DNA of 6,906 bases from Promethearchaeota archaeon (GCA_019057975.1 JAHLWJ010000241.1:1-6906), one strand, 5' to 3'. Positions 1-6,053 are shown, counted from the stretch's first letter. Notes: generated by a model from the letters alone, not told the origin. Program-made: numbers and translations.

Positions 1-186
1 ATTATTTTTCTTTAGAAAAGAGGCTCATAGTTTAAGATATAAAATCATATTCTATATTATTTTGATAATTACTATGTCCTTAATTGGATTAACATTAGTA
101 TTAATAAGAATTAGCATTACTAGAGATACTTATCCTAGCGGAACAAAATATTCTACCATTAGGATAAAGGATTTTAAGAAGAAATT
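1..186 (+). repeat. Perfect direct repeat, left copy (matches 977-1162)
   Basis: All 186 bases equal 977-1162 at an offset of 976. The repeat begins at or before the window edge and stops inside the C-terminal codons of the small membrane protein: base 187 is A where 1163 is T. Identity including silent positions implies recent duplication or gene conversion. Confidence 0.95.
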
Positions 187-211
187 AAAGATTTTTATTC
201 AAATAAAATAA
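1..211 (+). CDS. Small single-pass membrane protein, B-type copy 0 (5'-truncated by window edge)
   Basis: The reading frame is open from base 2 to a TAA at 209-211; its start lies left of the window. The visible 69 residues correspond to residue 25 onward of the B-type copy at 906-1181, and bases 1-186 match 977-1162 perfectly. It holds one hydrophobic segment (IIFYIILIITMSLIGLTLVL), then the conserved TYPSG, KYST and KDFKKK motifs. Past the point of identity the tail differs: it ends LKIFIQIK, where the other B copy ends FRCEYS. This tail matters because an out-of-frame version of it follows both A copies. I do not recognise the family and assign no function. It is probably membrane-anchored with short basic flanks. 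The coding call rests on the intact homologous copies, not on a visible start. Confidence 0.7.
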   Translation, partial: LFFFRKEAHSLRYKIIFYIILIITMSLIGLTLVLIRISITRDTYPSGTKYSTIRIKDFKKKLKIFIQIK

Positions 212-241
212 AATTTTAAAAAATGAGGCGAAATTACTACA

Positions 242-496
242 ATGTTTAAAGGATTTTTTCAATTACATCAAATTGGTAAGGAATTAGGATTAAATAAGAA
301 AGAAATAAAAAAGACATTATTATTTGGTAATAGTAAATACTCTATATTATATACAACCTTATTGATTGTATCTATTGTTGTATTTGGGATTTTAATGATT
401 ATTTTAGGTATACAAGAATATAAAAATACATATCCCTCAGGATCATATTACTCAACAGTAAAGAAAAAGGATTTCAAACGAAGAAGGCGAATTTAA
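242..496 (+). CDS. Small single-pass membrane protein, A-type copy 1
   Basis: This is an 84-residue protein of unrecognised family. Residues 1-30 are probably cytoplasmic and contain FFQLHQIGKELGLNKKEI. A strongly hydrophobic stretch at about 35-57 is a good single transmembrane helix, and the C-terminus carries TYPSG (63-67), YYST and a very basic end, KDFKRRRRI. Both flanks are positively charged, so topology is unclear. The ATG is preceded by GAGG at 225-228, a 13-nt spacing that is long for a Shine-Dalgarno site. The same N-terminal and C-terminal blocks recur in the B-type copies while the membrane segment differs, which supports a real protein family. The short basic end looks like the product of a frameshift, because an out-of-frame tail follows the stop. 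It is presumably co-transcribed with the other copies and the methyltransferase-like gene. Confidence 0.78.
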   Translation: MFKGFFQLHQIGKELGLNKKEIKKTLLFGNSKYSILYTTLLIVSIVVFGILMIILGIQEYKNTYPSGSYYSTVKKKDFKRRRRI

Positions 497-498
497 TT

Positions 499-543
499 AA
501 GGATTTTAAGAAGAAGTTAAGATATTTTATTCAAATAAAATAA
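499..543 (+). pseudogene. Out-of-frame relic of the C-terminal tail after A-type copy 1
   Basis: Read from 499, these bases encode KDFKKKLRYFIQIK and a TAA. The tail of the first B copy is KDFKKKLKIFIQIK, so 12 of 14 residues agree. The relic is in the -1 frame relative to the A gene, which stops at 494-496. That -1 frame is open from about 466 through 543, so a single-base slip would join the two. Seen directly: the motif and the open frame. Inferred: the A gene was shortened by a frame-disrupting 32-nt imperfect duplication of the KDFK-coding segment (467-498 versus 499-530). Confidence 0.6.
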
Positions 544-573
544 TATTTTGAAAAATGAGGCGAAATTACTACA

Positions 574-828
574 ATGTTTAAAGGATTTTTTCAATTACAT
601 CAAATTGGTAAGGAATTAGGATTAAATAAGAAAGAAATAAAAAAGACATTATTATTTGGTAATAGTAAATACTCTATATTATATACAACCTTATTGATTG
701 TATCTATTGTTGTATTTGGGATTTTAATGATTATTTTAGGTATACAAGAATATAAAAATACATATCCCTCAGGATCATATTACTCAACAGTAAAGAAAAA
801 GGATTTCAAACGAAGAAGGCGAATTTAA
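574..828 (+). CDS. Small single-pass membrane protein, A-type copy 2 (identical to copy 1)
   Basis: This copy encodes exactly the same 84 residues as 242-496 from exactly the same DNA, including the upstream GAGGCG and the downstream spacer. It has the same parts: FFQLHQIGKELGL near the N-terminus, one hydrophobic helix at about 35-57, TYPSG at 63-67 and the arginine-rich end. Two identical neighbouring genes would raise dosage and add no new function; alternatively the pair may be a snapshot of an array that expands and contracts by recombination. No function can be assigned. Confidence 0.76.
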   Translation: MFKGFFQLHQIGKELGLNKKEIKKTLLFGNSKYSILYTTLLIVSIVVFGILMIILGIQEYKNTYPSGSYYSTVKKKDFKRRRRI

Positions 829-830
829 TT

Positions 831-875
831 AAGGATTTTAAGAAGAAGTTAAGATATTTTATTCAAATAAAATAA
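831..875 (+). pseudogene. Out-of-frame relic of the C-terminal tail after A-type copy 2
   Basis: Identical to 499-543, as part of the 332-nt repeat. It encodes KDFKKKLRYFIQIK and a stop, in the -1 frame of the A gene that stops at 826-828. It is not independent evidence, because the whole unit was duplicated. Confidence 0.58.
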
Positions 876-905
876 TATTTTGAAAAAAGAAGTGAAATTC
901 TAACA

Positions 906-1181
906 TTGTTTAAAGATTTTTTTCAATTATATCAAATTGGTAAGGAATTAGGCTTAACCAGAAAAGAAATTAATGGATTATTTTTCTTTAGAAAAGAGGC
1001 TCATAGTTTAAGATATAAAATCATATTCTATATTATTTTGATAATTACTATGTCCTTAATTGGATTAACATTAGTATTAATAAGAATTAGCATTACTAGA
1101 GATACTTATCCTAGCGGAACAAAATATTCTACCATTAGGATAAAGGATTTTAAGAAGAAATTTAGATGTGAATACTCTTAA
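906..1181 (+). CDS. Small single-pass membrane protein, B-type copy 3 (TTG start)
   Basis: This 91-residue protein is homologous to the A copies at both ends: FFQLYQIGKELGL near the N-terminus and TYPSGTKYST plus KDFKKK near the C-terminus. Its middle differs (hydrophobic segment about 38-59), as does its last stretch, FRCEYS. The start is TTG, at the exact position of the ATG in the A copies. The upstream sequence has GAAGTG where the A copies have GAGGCG, so translation may be weaker. No in-frame ATG exists upstream. Its TAA (1179-1181) is 3 nt before the ATG of the methyltransferase-like gene, in the same frame, which suggests translational coupling. Function is unknown. It could be a decaying copy, but the open frame is intact. 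Confidence 0.68.
   Translation: MFKDFFQLYQIGKELGLTRKEINGLFFFRKEAHSLRYKIIFYIILIITMSLIGLTLVLIRISITRDTYPSGTKYSTIRIKDFKKKFRCEYS
977..1162 (+). repeat. Perfect direct repeat, right copy (matches 1-186)
   Basis: This is the 3' portion of the last B-type gene, identical to 1-186. Its right boundary lies 22 nt before the methyltransferase-like start, so the junction between repeat array and unique sequence is inside the C-terminal codons of the small gene. Confidence 0.95.
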
Positions 1182-1184
1182 AAA

Positions 1185-2531
1185 ATGAGAATAAATGTAG
1201 GTTGTGGAAAAAAATTCGAACCAGAATATTATAATATAGATTTATATGAAGATTTAATAGCAGATAAGCTAATGTCTGCTGTTAATCTTGAAATCGATGA
1301 CAATATCTGTGAGGAATTAAAAGCAATTCAAATTATTGAACATTTATCTTTTTTTGAAGCTATTTATGCTTTAAATGAATTTTTTCGTGTCTTGCAGTTG
1401 AAGGGCAAATTAATTATTGAAATCCCTGATCTGATGAAAGCTTGCCAATTTTTTTTGAATTCTAATAATGAACAGAAAAAAGTAGTATTAGGATGGATTT
1501 ACGGGATACCAGATAAAGGATTACAACATAAATTCTGTTTTCCTGCTTACTTATTAACAGAAATATTAGAAAATATCGGATTTATAAATATTAAAACTAC
1601 AAAATTTTCTAACTCTGAATCGATTCCAATATTGAGATTTGAATGCTATAAACCTGTAAATTGGGATGATGCTGAAATCTTCCAGATCTTGGCAAAAATG
1701 CATAAAATACTACAATCTGAAAACTATGTTGATTTTACTAATTCTCTTATGATTAAGGAACAAGAAGATTTATTATCTTTATATTTAGTTAGATTACTTG
1801 AATTTCGAAAAAAGAAGAAAAAAGAAATTTTTTTTGAGATGCTTATTGAATCCTTGATAAAATGGCCCCAATCTGTTAAAATATTATTAAGAGTTCTAAA
1901 AGATAAAAATTTCATTTCTCAGTTGGAGAACAAACATATTCTTAATGTAACAGATCTCTTAATTCAGTTAAATTTTCCCAATATTTTATGCCATTCATTG
2001 AGAAAAGTACCCAATTATCCTGGAACTCAAAGAATTGCATTTTCTTCAATTGAATCTTTCGCTAGGAGTATCGTAAAAAAATTGATTCAAAATAATGAAG
2101 AAAAAGATAATGTAATAAATAAATTAAAAATATTATCTGACCAAATTGAATACCCAGAGATTGAATTCTTTTCTTCTAAAATTTTAGAAAAAAAAGCATT
2201 AGATTATTTTTATCTTGGAATTAAAGCTTTTTATGGAGAAAATTACAAAATCGCATATAATCGTTTTCTGAGAGCGATAAAACTTTATAGAGATGATTTT
2301 TTATATTTTTGGAATCTTGCCAAAATCTTGGTAAAACTAAATCAAAAAACTGACGCAATTAGATATTATAAGAGAACACTTAGGTTAGTAAAGCTAACTA
2401 AAATTGATAATAAAAAAATTATCCGAAACGAAATCATTAAAGAACTAAATTGTTTAAAGAAAGATGAAGAAATTACTCAAGAATTCAAACCTGTAATGTC
2501 CATCGAAAACCTATTAAGTAAAATTAATTGA
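1185..2531 (+). CDS. SAM-dependent methyltransferase-like protein with C-terminal TPR region
   Basis: This 448-residue protein has a class I SAM-dependent methyltransferase fold at about 1-160. INVGCG (3-8) is motif I for SAM binding. NIDL (17-20) supplies the acidic residue expected after strand 2. IIEHLSFFEAIYALNEFFRV (50-69) followed by KGKLIIEIPDL (73-83) matches the usual EH...EA...RVLKPGG...IPDL pattern of Methyltransf_11/COG4627-type enzymes, although the glycine pair before the strand is reduced to KG. About residues 165-337 are helical and unassigned. Residues about 338-405 look like two TPR units, indicating protein binding. The ATG places motif I at the very N-terminus, normal for this family. 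There is no clear ribosome binding site, but the preceding gene stops 3 nt upstream, so coupling is likely. Relatives often modify sugars in surface glycan loci. The substrate here is unknown, and no glycosyltransferase is visible nearby. Confidence 0.85.
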   Translation: MRINVGCGKKFEPEYYNIDLYEDLIADKLMSAVNLEIDDNICEELKAIQIIEHLSFFEAIYALNEFFRVLQLKGKLIIEIPDLMKACQFFLNSNNEQKKVVLGWIYGIPDKGLQHKFCFPAYLLTEILENIGFINIKTTKFSNSESIPILRFECYKPVNWDDAEIFQILAKMHKILQSENYVDFTNSLMIKEQEDLLSLYLVRLLEFRKKKKKEIFFEMLIESLIKWPQSVKILLRVLKDKNFISQLENKHILNVTDLLIQLNFPNILCHSLRKVPNYPGTQRIAFSSIESFARSIVKKLIQNNEEKDNVINKLKILSDQIEYPEIEFFSSKILEKKALDYFYLGIKAFYGENYKIAYNRFLRAIKLYRDDFLYFWNLAKILVKLNQKTDAIRYYKRTLRLVKLTKIDNKKIIRNEIIKELNCLKKDEEITQEFKPVMSIENLLSKIN

Positions 2532-2563
2532 ATTAACTAAAATATAGAATCTCTTGTTAAGGA

Positions 2564-2584
2564 TTTTTCATTTATTTAATTTTT
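2564..2584 (+). terminator. T-rich tract after methyltransferase-like gene
   Basis: Two runs of five T (2564-2568 and 2580-2584) with further T between lie 33-53 nt after the TGA. I see no stable hairpin. Archaeal RNA polymerase can terminate on such oligo-T tracts, and the next gene converges, so termination is expected here. The background is AT-rich, so the assignment is tentative. Confidence 0.35.
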
Positions 2585-2687
2585 GAGAAGGAGACACTTA
2601 ATAGTTTTATTTAATCTCTCTAACCCAAAATGATGATTTAATATTTTGTAAAATTAAATAATTTCTGACTTTTTAAGATAGATGGAG

Positions 2688-2694
2688 AAAAAAA
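2688..2694 (-). terminator. Oligo-T tract after the QueG-like gene
   Basis: Seven A on the + strand read as seven T on the - strand, about 48 nt past the stop of the minus-strand gene. Apart from this tract and the one at 2564-2584, I see nothing assignable in the 210-nt convergent interval 2532-2741. Confidence 0.35.
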
Positions 2695-2741
2695 GTATCC
2701 AATCTCACTACCTTTAATCAATTGAAGAAAATACAATTAAA

Positions 2742-3524
2742 CTAATTCTTGAGTTTTGAAAGGTGTTTTTTATTGATTGGGCATACATCTAAGCATGTGG
2801 TACAACCAATAGTATATTCTAATAAGAAAGTATTTGAAATCAATTCAATATTCTTTATATAATCCTGATCGTAAGGATGTAATACATTGATCCCATGCTT
2901 AACTGTATTTGGTAAACAGGTCATCTTTTTAAAATTACCACTTTTGTCAAATGCTTTATTAGGGCACTTTTCAATACACAAATTACATTCTTTACATACA
3001 TTATCTTCCATTATCGGATCTGCAATTAGTTTTGCGGTTGTTATTACAGCTGATAATCTCAATAATGTGCCATGGATTGGATGAATTAACAACCCATTTT
3101 TTGCGATTTTTCCGAGACCTGCTGCCAATCCTGCATGTTTTAATGAAATAATTCCCCACGGTTGAAAATTCTCTATTGCTAGAGGATTATACGATGGAAT
3201 GGAAATCGAATAATAGCCAAGAGATTCAACATAATGAGCTAATCTGACTCCTGTAATATCTAAAAATTTATATAAACTATGATAGGCTCTATGAACAAGG
3301 TTAGTATGATGATATTTCAATCTAAAAATTGATCTTGGCATTGACTTACCAAAAACAATCACTGAATTAGCATCTTCCAAGATATTTTTTGGCTGATGAG
3401 ATTCCGGTGCTTCCAGGAAAAGATCATTATTCACATTTGCAATCCCAACTATATCCATGTCGGCTTCTAAAACAAACTTTTTTACTTTATTTGTTAGCTC
3501 TTGAATTCGATTCGTTTCTGACAT
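2742..3524 (-). CDS. QueG-like (COG1600-type) double 4Fe-4S protein
   Basis: This 260-residue protein resembles the catalytic part of epoxyqueuosine reductase-like enzymes. Residues 129-152 contain KHAGLAAGLGKIAKN followed by GLLIHPIHG, which matches the AGLGWIGKN...LLI.P.G stretch of that family. CKECNLCIEKCP (177-188) is a complete ferredoxin-type cluster motif. C203 together with GCTTCLDVCP (240-249, cysteines 241, 244, 248) forms the second cluster, spaced as in QueG. QueG itself is cobalamin-dependent, acts on tRNA and is longer, with a C-terminal HEAT-like region that is absent here. Archaea generally make archaeosine rather than queuosine, so a different reductive substrate is likely; that is inference. 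The ATG has GGGG 7 nt upstream (3532-3535). The protein should be cytoplasmic. It appears to be a separate transcription unit from the thiolase operon. Confidence 0.82.
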   Translation of the reverse strand: MSETNRIQELTNKVKKFVLEADMDIVGIANVNNDLFLEAPESHQPKNILEDANSVIVFGKSMPRSIFRLKYHHTNLVHRAYHSLYKFLDITGVRLAHYVESLGYYSISIPSYNPLAIENFQPWGIISLKHAGLAAGLGKIAKNGLLIHPIHGTLLRLSAVITTAKLIADPIMEDNVCKECNLCIEKCPNKAFDKSGNFKKMTCLPNTVKHGINVLHPYDQDYIKNIELISNTFLLEYTIGCTTCLDVCPINKKHLSKLKN

Positions 3525-3550
3525 ATTAAATCCCCATAATTAAAATTCCT

Positions 3551-3560
3551 AATTATAACT
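3551..3560 (-). promoter_or_regulatory. Candidate archaeal TATA box for the QueG-like gene
   Basis: On the - strand this reads AGTTATAATT, preceded by the purine-rich GAAATA as a possible BRE. It lies 27-36 nt upstream of the ATG, which would give a very short leader. AT-rich surroundings produce many such matches by chance, so support is modest. The preceding oligo-T tract makes an independent promoter in this gap necessary if termination occurs there. Confidence 0.35.
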
Positions 3561-3603
3561 TATTTCATTGTTAAGAAATAATTATTGAATTATCTATTTT
3601 TTG

Positions 3604-3615
3604 AAAAAAAAAAAA
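3604..3615 (-). terminator. T12 tract ending the thiolase operon
   Basis: Twelve A on the + strand, i.e. twelve T on the - strand, begin 10 nt after the TAA of the second thiolase. They are preceded by six A on that strand (3616-3621), making a small A6T6 palindrome. A long uninterrupted T run right after a stop codon is the usual form of an archaeal intrinsic terminator. Confidence 0.55.
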
Positions 3616-3625
3616 TTTTTTGATT

Positions 3626-4801
3626 TTAATCACGTTGACCAAGAATAGTCACTGAACAAACAGCATAAGCGCCTCCCAAATTGTGAGCTAAGCCAATTTT
3701 AGCATCAGGAACTTGTCTTCCTTCAGCTCTTCCTTGAAGTTGTCTAGTAACTTCCTGGACCATTCTGCAACCGGTACTTCCTATTGGATGGCCAAATGAC
3801 TTAAGTCCACCACTTGGATTCACTGCTGTTTCCCCATCCCAATTAAACGTACCATTTTTTAATTCTTCAGCTGCTTTCCCTCGCTCACAAAATTGCAGAT
3901 CTTGACAGTTCAATAACTCAGTTATTGTAAAACAATCATGAACTTCTGCTAAGTCAATTTCCTTCCTGGGATTTATAATACCTGCTTCTTTGTATGCCAT
4001 TTTTGCCGCATCAACAGTAGCTGGAGCTGATATGAAATCAAAATTTGTATCATACCAGGGGTAAGCCGTATGTACAGAAAGTGAATTGGATTTAACAATA
4101 ATATAATCATCGGCATGAGCATAAGATTCTGCTAATTCGGGTCGAGTTAGAATTAGTGCGGCAGAACCATCACTCATAGCGCAACAATCATATCGTCCTA
4201 AAGGATCTGCAATCATAGGAGCATTTAAAGCTTGTTCTAATGTAATTTTCATTTTGAAATGAGCTTTTGGATGATAATAACCATTCTCATGATTCTTTAC
4301 AGCCACACGTGCTAAATCCTCTTTATTCCAACCATATTCATGAAAACTACGAGTAGCAAGTAAGCAAAACATCGCTGGAGCTGATGGACGCGGTAAGACA
4401 GGATGACCCATTACTGTAGTACCAGGAAGACCTCTTCCTCCCTCATCCATTAATTTTTCTACACCACAAGCCATAGCCACGTCATAGGCTCCAGAAGCAA
4501 CCCCAAAACATGCATTACGAAAAGCATCCATTCCAGAAGCGCAATAATTCTCAACTCTAGTTATTGGTTTACCACCTAACCTTAATGAATCTTCTAAAGT
4601 AGTTCCAGAAACACCTGTAAAGAAGTAATAAACTCCAAGCCAAGCTGCATCAACTTCCTCTTTAGTGATACCAGCATCTTTTATAGCTCCTTGAGTTGCT
4701 TCAAAAAGTAAATCTTCTTTGCTTTTGTTCCATAATTCACCATATTTTGTAGCATCACATCCAATAACGGCAACTTTATCTTTAATACCATGTGCAACCA
4801 T
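3626..4801 (-). CDS. Thiolase family protein (archaeal/SCP2-type), paralog 2
   Basis: This 391-residue, full-length thiolase carries out acyl-CoA condensation or cleavage. The nucleophilic cysteine is C87 in ENYCASGMD. HDCF (288-291) is the SCP2/archaeal-type signature. GGLKSFGHPIGSTG carries the catalytic histidine H338. The final CxGGG loop of classic biosynthetic thiolases is replaced by HNLGGA (from 373), as in SCP2-type enzymes, where the HDCF cysteine is thought to serve as the second acid/base. It is about 80% identical by eye to the upstream paralog at 4860-6047. Differences cluster around residues 55-78, 123-131 and a loop after W249 that is four residues shorter. The ATG is preceded by GAGGTT at 4808-4813. 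It is last in the operon that starts with the DUF35 fusion. Acetoacetyl-CoA thiolase is the simplest role; longer or branched acyl-CoA is equally possible. Confidence 0.93.
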   Translation of the reverse strand: MVAHGIKDKVAVIGCDATKYGELWNKSKEDLLFEATQGAIKDAGITKEEVDAAWLGVYYFFTGVSGTTLEDSLRLGGKPITRVENYCASGMDAFRNACFGVASGAYDVAMACGVEKLMDEGGRGLPGTTVMGHPVLPRPSAPAMFCLLATRSFHEYGWNKEDLARVAVKNHENGYYHPKAHFKMKITLEQALNAPMIADPLGRYDCCAMSDGSAALILTRPELAESYAHADDYIIVKSNSLSVHTAYPWYDTNFDFISAPATVDAAKMAYKEAGIINPRKEIDLAEVHDCFTITELLNCQDLQFCERGKAAEELKNGTFNWDGETAVNPSGGLKSFGHPIGSTGCRMVQEVTRQLQGRAEGRQVPDAKIGLAHNLGGAYAVCSVTILGQRD

Positions 4802-4807
4802 GTTTTT

Positions 4808-4813
4808 AACCTC
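4808..4813 (-). promoter_or_regulatory. Ribosome binding site of thiolase 2
   Basis: GAGGTT on the - strand sits 6 nt before the ATG at 4801 and fixes that start. The 58-nt gap to the upstream thiolase also contains a run of eight T (4834-4841), which could attenuate transcription or be mere AT-rich spacer. Confidence 0.7.
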
Positions 4814-4859
4814 ATTTGTTAAATAATTTTAATAAAAAAAATATTCGATATTTAATTTT

Positions 4860-6047
4860 TCAATCTCTCTGTCCCAAAATCGTGACTGAGGCAACACTGA
4901 AAGCACCCCCAAGATTGTGACATAACCCAATCTTAGCATCAGGAACTTGTCTCCCTTCAGCACGACCTTGCAATTGTCTAGTTATCTCTTGAAGCATTCT
5001 ACAACCTGTAGATCCAATTGGATGCCCAAATGATTTCAAACCTCCACTTGGATTGATTGCTGTCTCTCCATCCCAATTAAATGTTCCATTCTTTAATTCT
5101 TCAGCAGCCATACCACGGTCGCAAAATTGCAGGTCTTGGTCATTAATAAGCTCGGTAATGGTAAAACAATCGTGAACCTCTGCTGCTTCAATCTCTTTTC
5201 TAGGATTGCTAATCCCCGCCTCTTTATATGCCATTTTAGCAGCTTTAACCGTTGAGGGGAAACTCGTAAAATCTGCCCCAGGTCCATTAGGTGGAACATA
5301 CCATGGAAAATTCGTCCTTGCTGATATTTGATTTGATTTTACTATTATATAATCGTCCGCATGTGCGTAACTCTCAGCAAGTTCGGGTCTTGTTAAAATT
5401 AATGATGCTGCACCGTCTGACATCGCACAACAGTCGAATCGGCCAAGAGGGTCAGCAATCATAGGAGCTTTCATCGCTTGTTCAACTGTAATTTTACGTC
5501 TAAAATGTGCTTTTGGATGATATGAGCCATTATCATGGTTTTTCACTGCTACTCGAGCTAGATCTTCTTTTGTCCATCCAAATTCATGAAAACATCTTGT
5601 TGCTGCCATTGAAAACATTGCAGGGGCAGATGGTAATGGTAATACAGGATGCCCAAATATCTTAAATCCAGGTAATCCACTTGAACCTTCATCCATAAGT
5701 TTTTCAACGCCACATGCGAGAACTACATCATAAGCACCACTAACAACACCAAAACATGCATTTCGAAAAGCATCCATACCTGAGGCGCAGTAGTTCTCGA
5801 CTCGAGTTATTGGGATACCATCAAGCCTTAAAATATCTTCAACTGTAGCACCTGACATACCAGTAAAATAATAGTAAATCCCTGCCCAAGCTGCCTCAAT
5901 CTCCTCTTTTTTGATTCCAGCGTCTTTAAGAGCACCTTGAGTTGCTTCAAAAAGTAAATCTTCCCTTCCCTTATCCCATAATTCTCCATATTTCGTAGCA
6001 TCACATCCAATAATAGCAACCTTATCTTTAATTCCTTTTACTGCCAA
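4860..6047 (-). CDS. Thiolase family protein (archaeal/SCP2-type), paralog 1
   Basis: This 395-residue thiolase has all expected active-site elements: C87 in ENYCASGMD, HDCF at 292-295, H342 in GGLKSFGHPIGSTG and HNLGGA from 377. It has a cysteine at 376 (GLCHNLGG) where the neighbour has alanine, and a proline/glycine-rich loop at 251-259 (VPPNGPGAD) four residues longer than in the neighbour. The start is TTG, supported by an almost perfect Shine-Dalgarno sequence 6 nt upstream and by alignment with the ATG-started paralog. Its start is 14 nt after the stop of the DUF35 fusion, so the two are co-translated and probably form one complex. In known archaeal acetoacetyl-CoA thiolase/HMG-CoA synthase assemblies a DUF35 protein bridges the two enzymes. 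The exact substrate is not determined by sequence. Confidence 0.93.
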   Translation of the reverse strand: MAVKGIKDKVAIIGCDATKYGELWDKGREDLLFEATQGALKDAGIKKEEIEAAWAGIYYYFTGMSGATVEDILRLDGIPITRVENYCASGMDAFRNACFGVVSGAYDVVLACGVEKLMDEGSSGLPGFKIFGHPVLPLPSAPAMFSMAATRCFHEFGWTKEDLARVAVKNHDNGSYHPKAHFRRKITVEQAMKAPMIADPLGRFDCCAMSDGAASLILTRPELAESYAHADDYIIVKSNQISARTNFPWYVPPNGPGADFTSFPSTVKAAKMAYKEAGISNPRKEIEAAEVHDCFTITELINDQDLQFCDRGMAAEELKNGTFNWDGETAINPSGGLKSFGHPIGSTGCRMLQEITRQLQGRAEGRQVPDAKIGLCHNLGGAFSVASVTILGQRD

Positions 6048-6053
6048 CTTTTA

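Larger units (their letters stand above)
219..887 (+). repeat. Perfect tandem repeat, period 332 nt, about two units
   Basis: Bases 219-555 equal 551-887 without a mismatch (337 nt, offset 332). Each unit holds the upstream sequence with GAGGCG, one A-type gene and its downstream spacer. The match ends on the left at 218 (A versus G at 550) and on the right at 556 (T versus A at 888). Identity covers coding and non-coding bases alike, so the duplication is very recent or is being homogenised. An assembly artefact cannot be excluded from sequence alone. Confidence 0.96.

Noticed and set aside
223..249. Tiny upstream reading frame (MRRNYYNV) overlapping the start of each A-type gene (also 555-581)
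   Set aside because: The two occurrences are the same duplicated DNA, so there is no independent support. It has no ribosome binding site, is absent before the B copy at 906, and such short frames are frequent by chance.
219..887. CRISPR array or satellite as explanation of the tandem repeat
   Set aside because: Units are 332 nt, contain a complete gene and have no short repeat/spacer alternation.
1724..1915. Minus-strand open frame of 63 codons inside the methyltransferase-like gene
   Set aside because: It lies wholly antisense to a well-supported coding gene and has no recognisable motif or start signal.
2586..2600. GAAGGAGACAC, a Shine-Dalgarno-like sequence in the convergent gap
   Set aside because: No start codon with an open frame follows; the nearest ATG pair near 2631 stops after three codons.
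2887..3084. Plus-strand open frame of 65 codons
   Set aside because: It is antisense to the cysteine-rich part of the QueG-like gene, whose motifs are unambiguous.
4834..4841. T8 run between the two thiolases as a full terminator
   Set aside because: The gap is only 58 nt, the genes are paralogous and co-directional, and I see no clear promoter in it. At most it attenuates transcription.
5093..5299. Minus-strand alternative-frame open readings inside thiolase 1 (also 5828-6019) and a plus-strand one at 6451-6687
   Set aside because: They overlap strongly conserved coding sequence in other frames and have no family resemblance.
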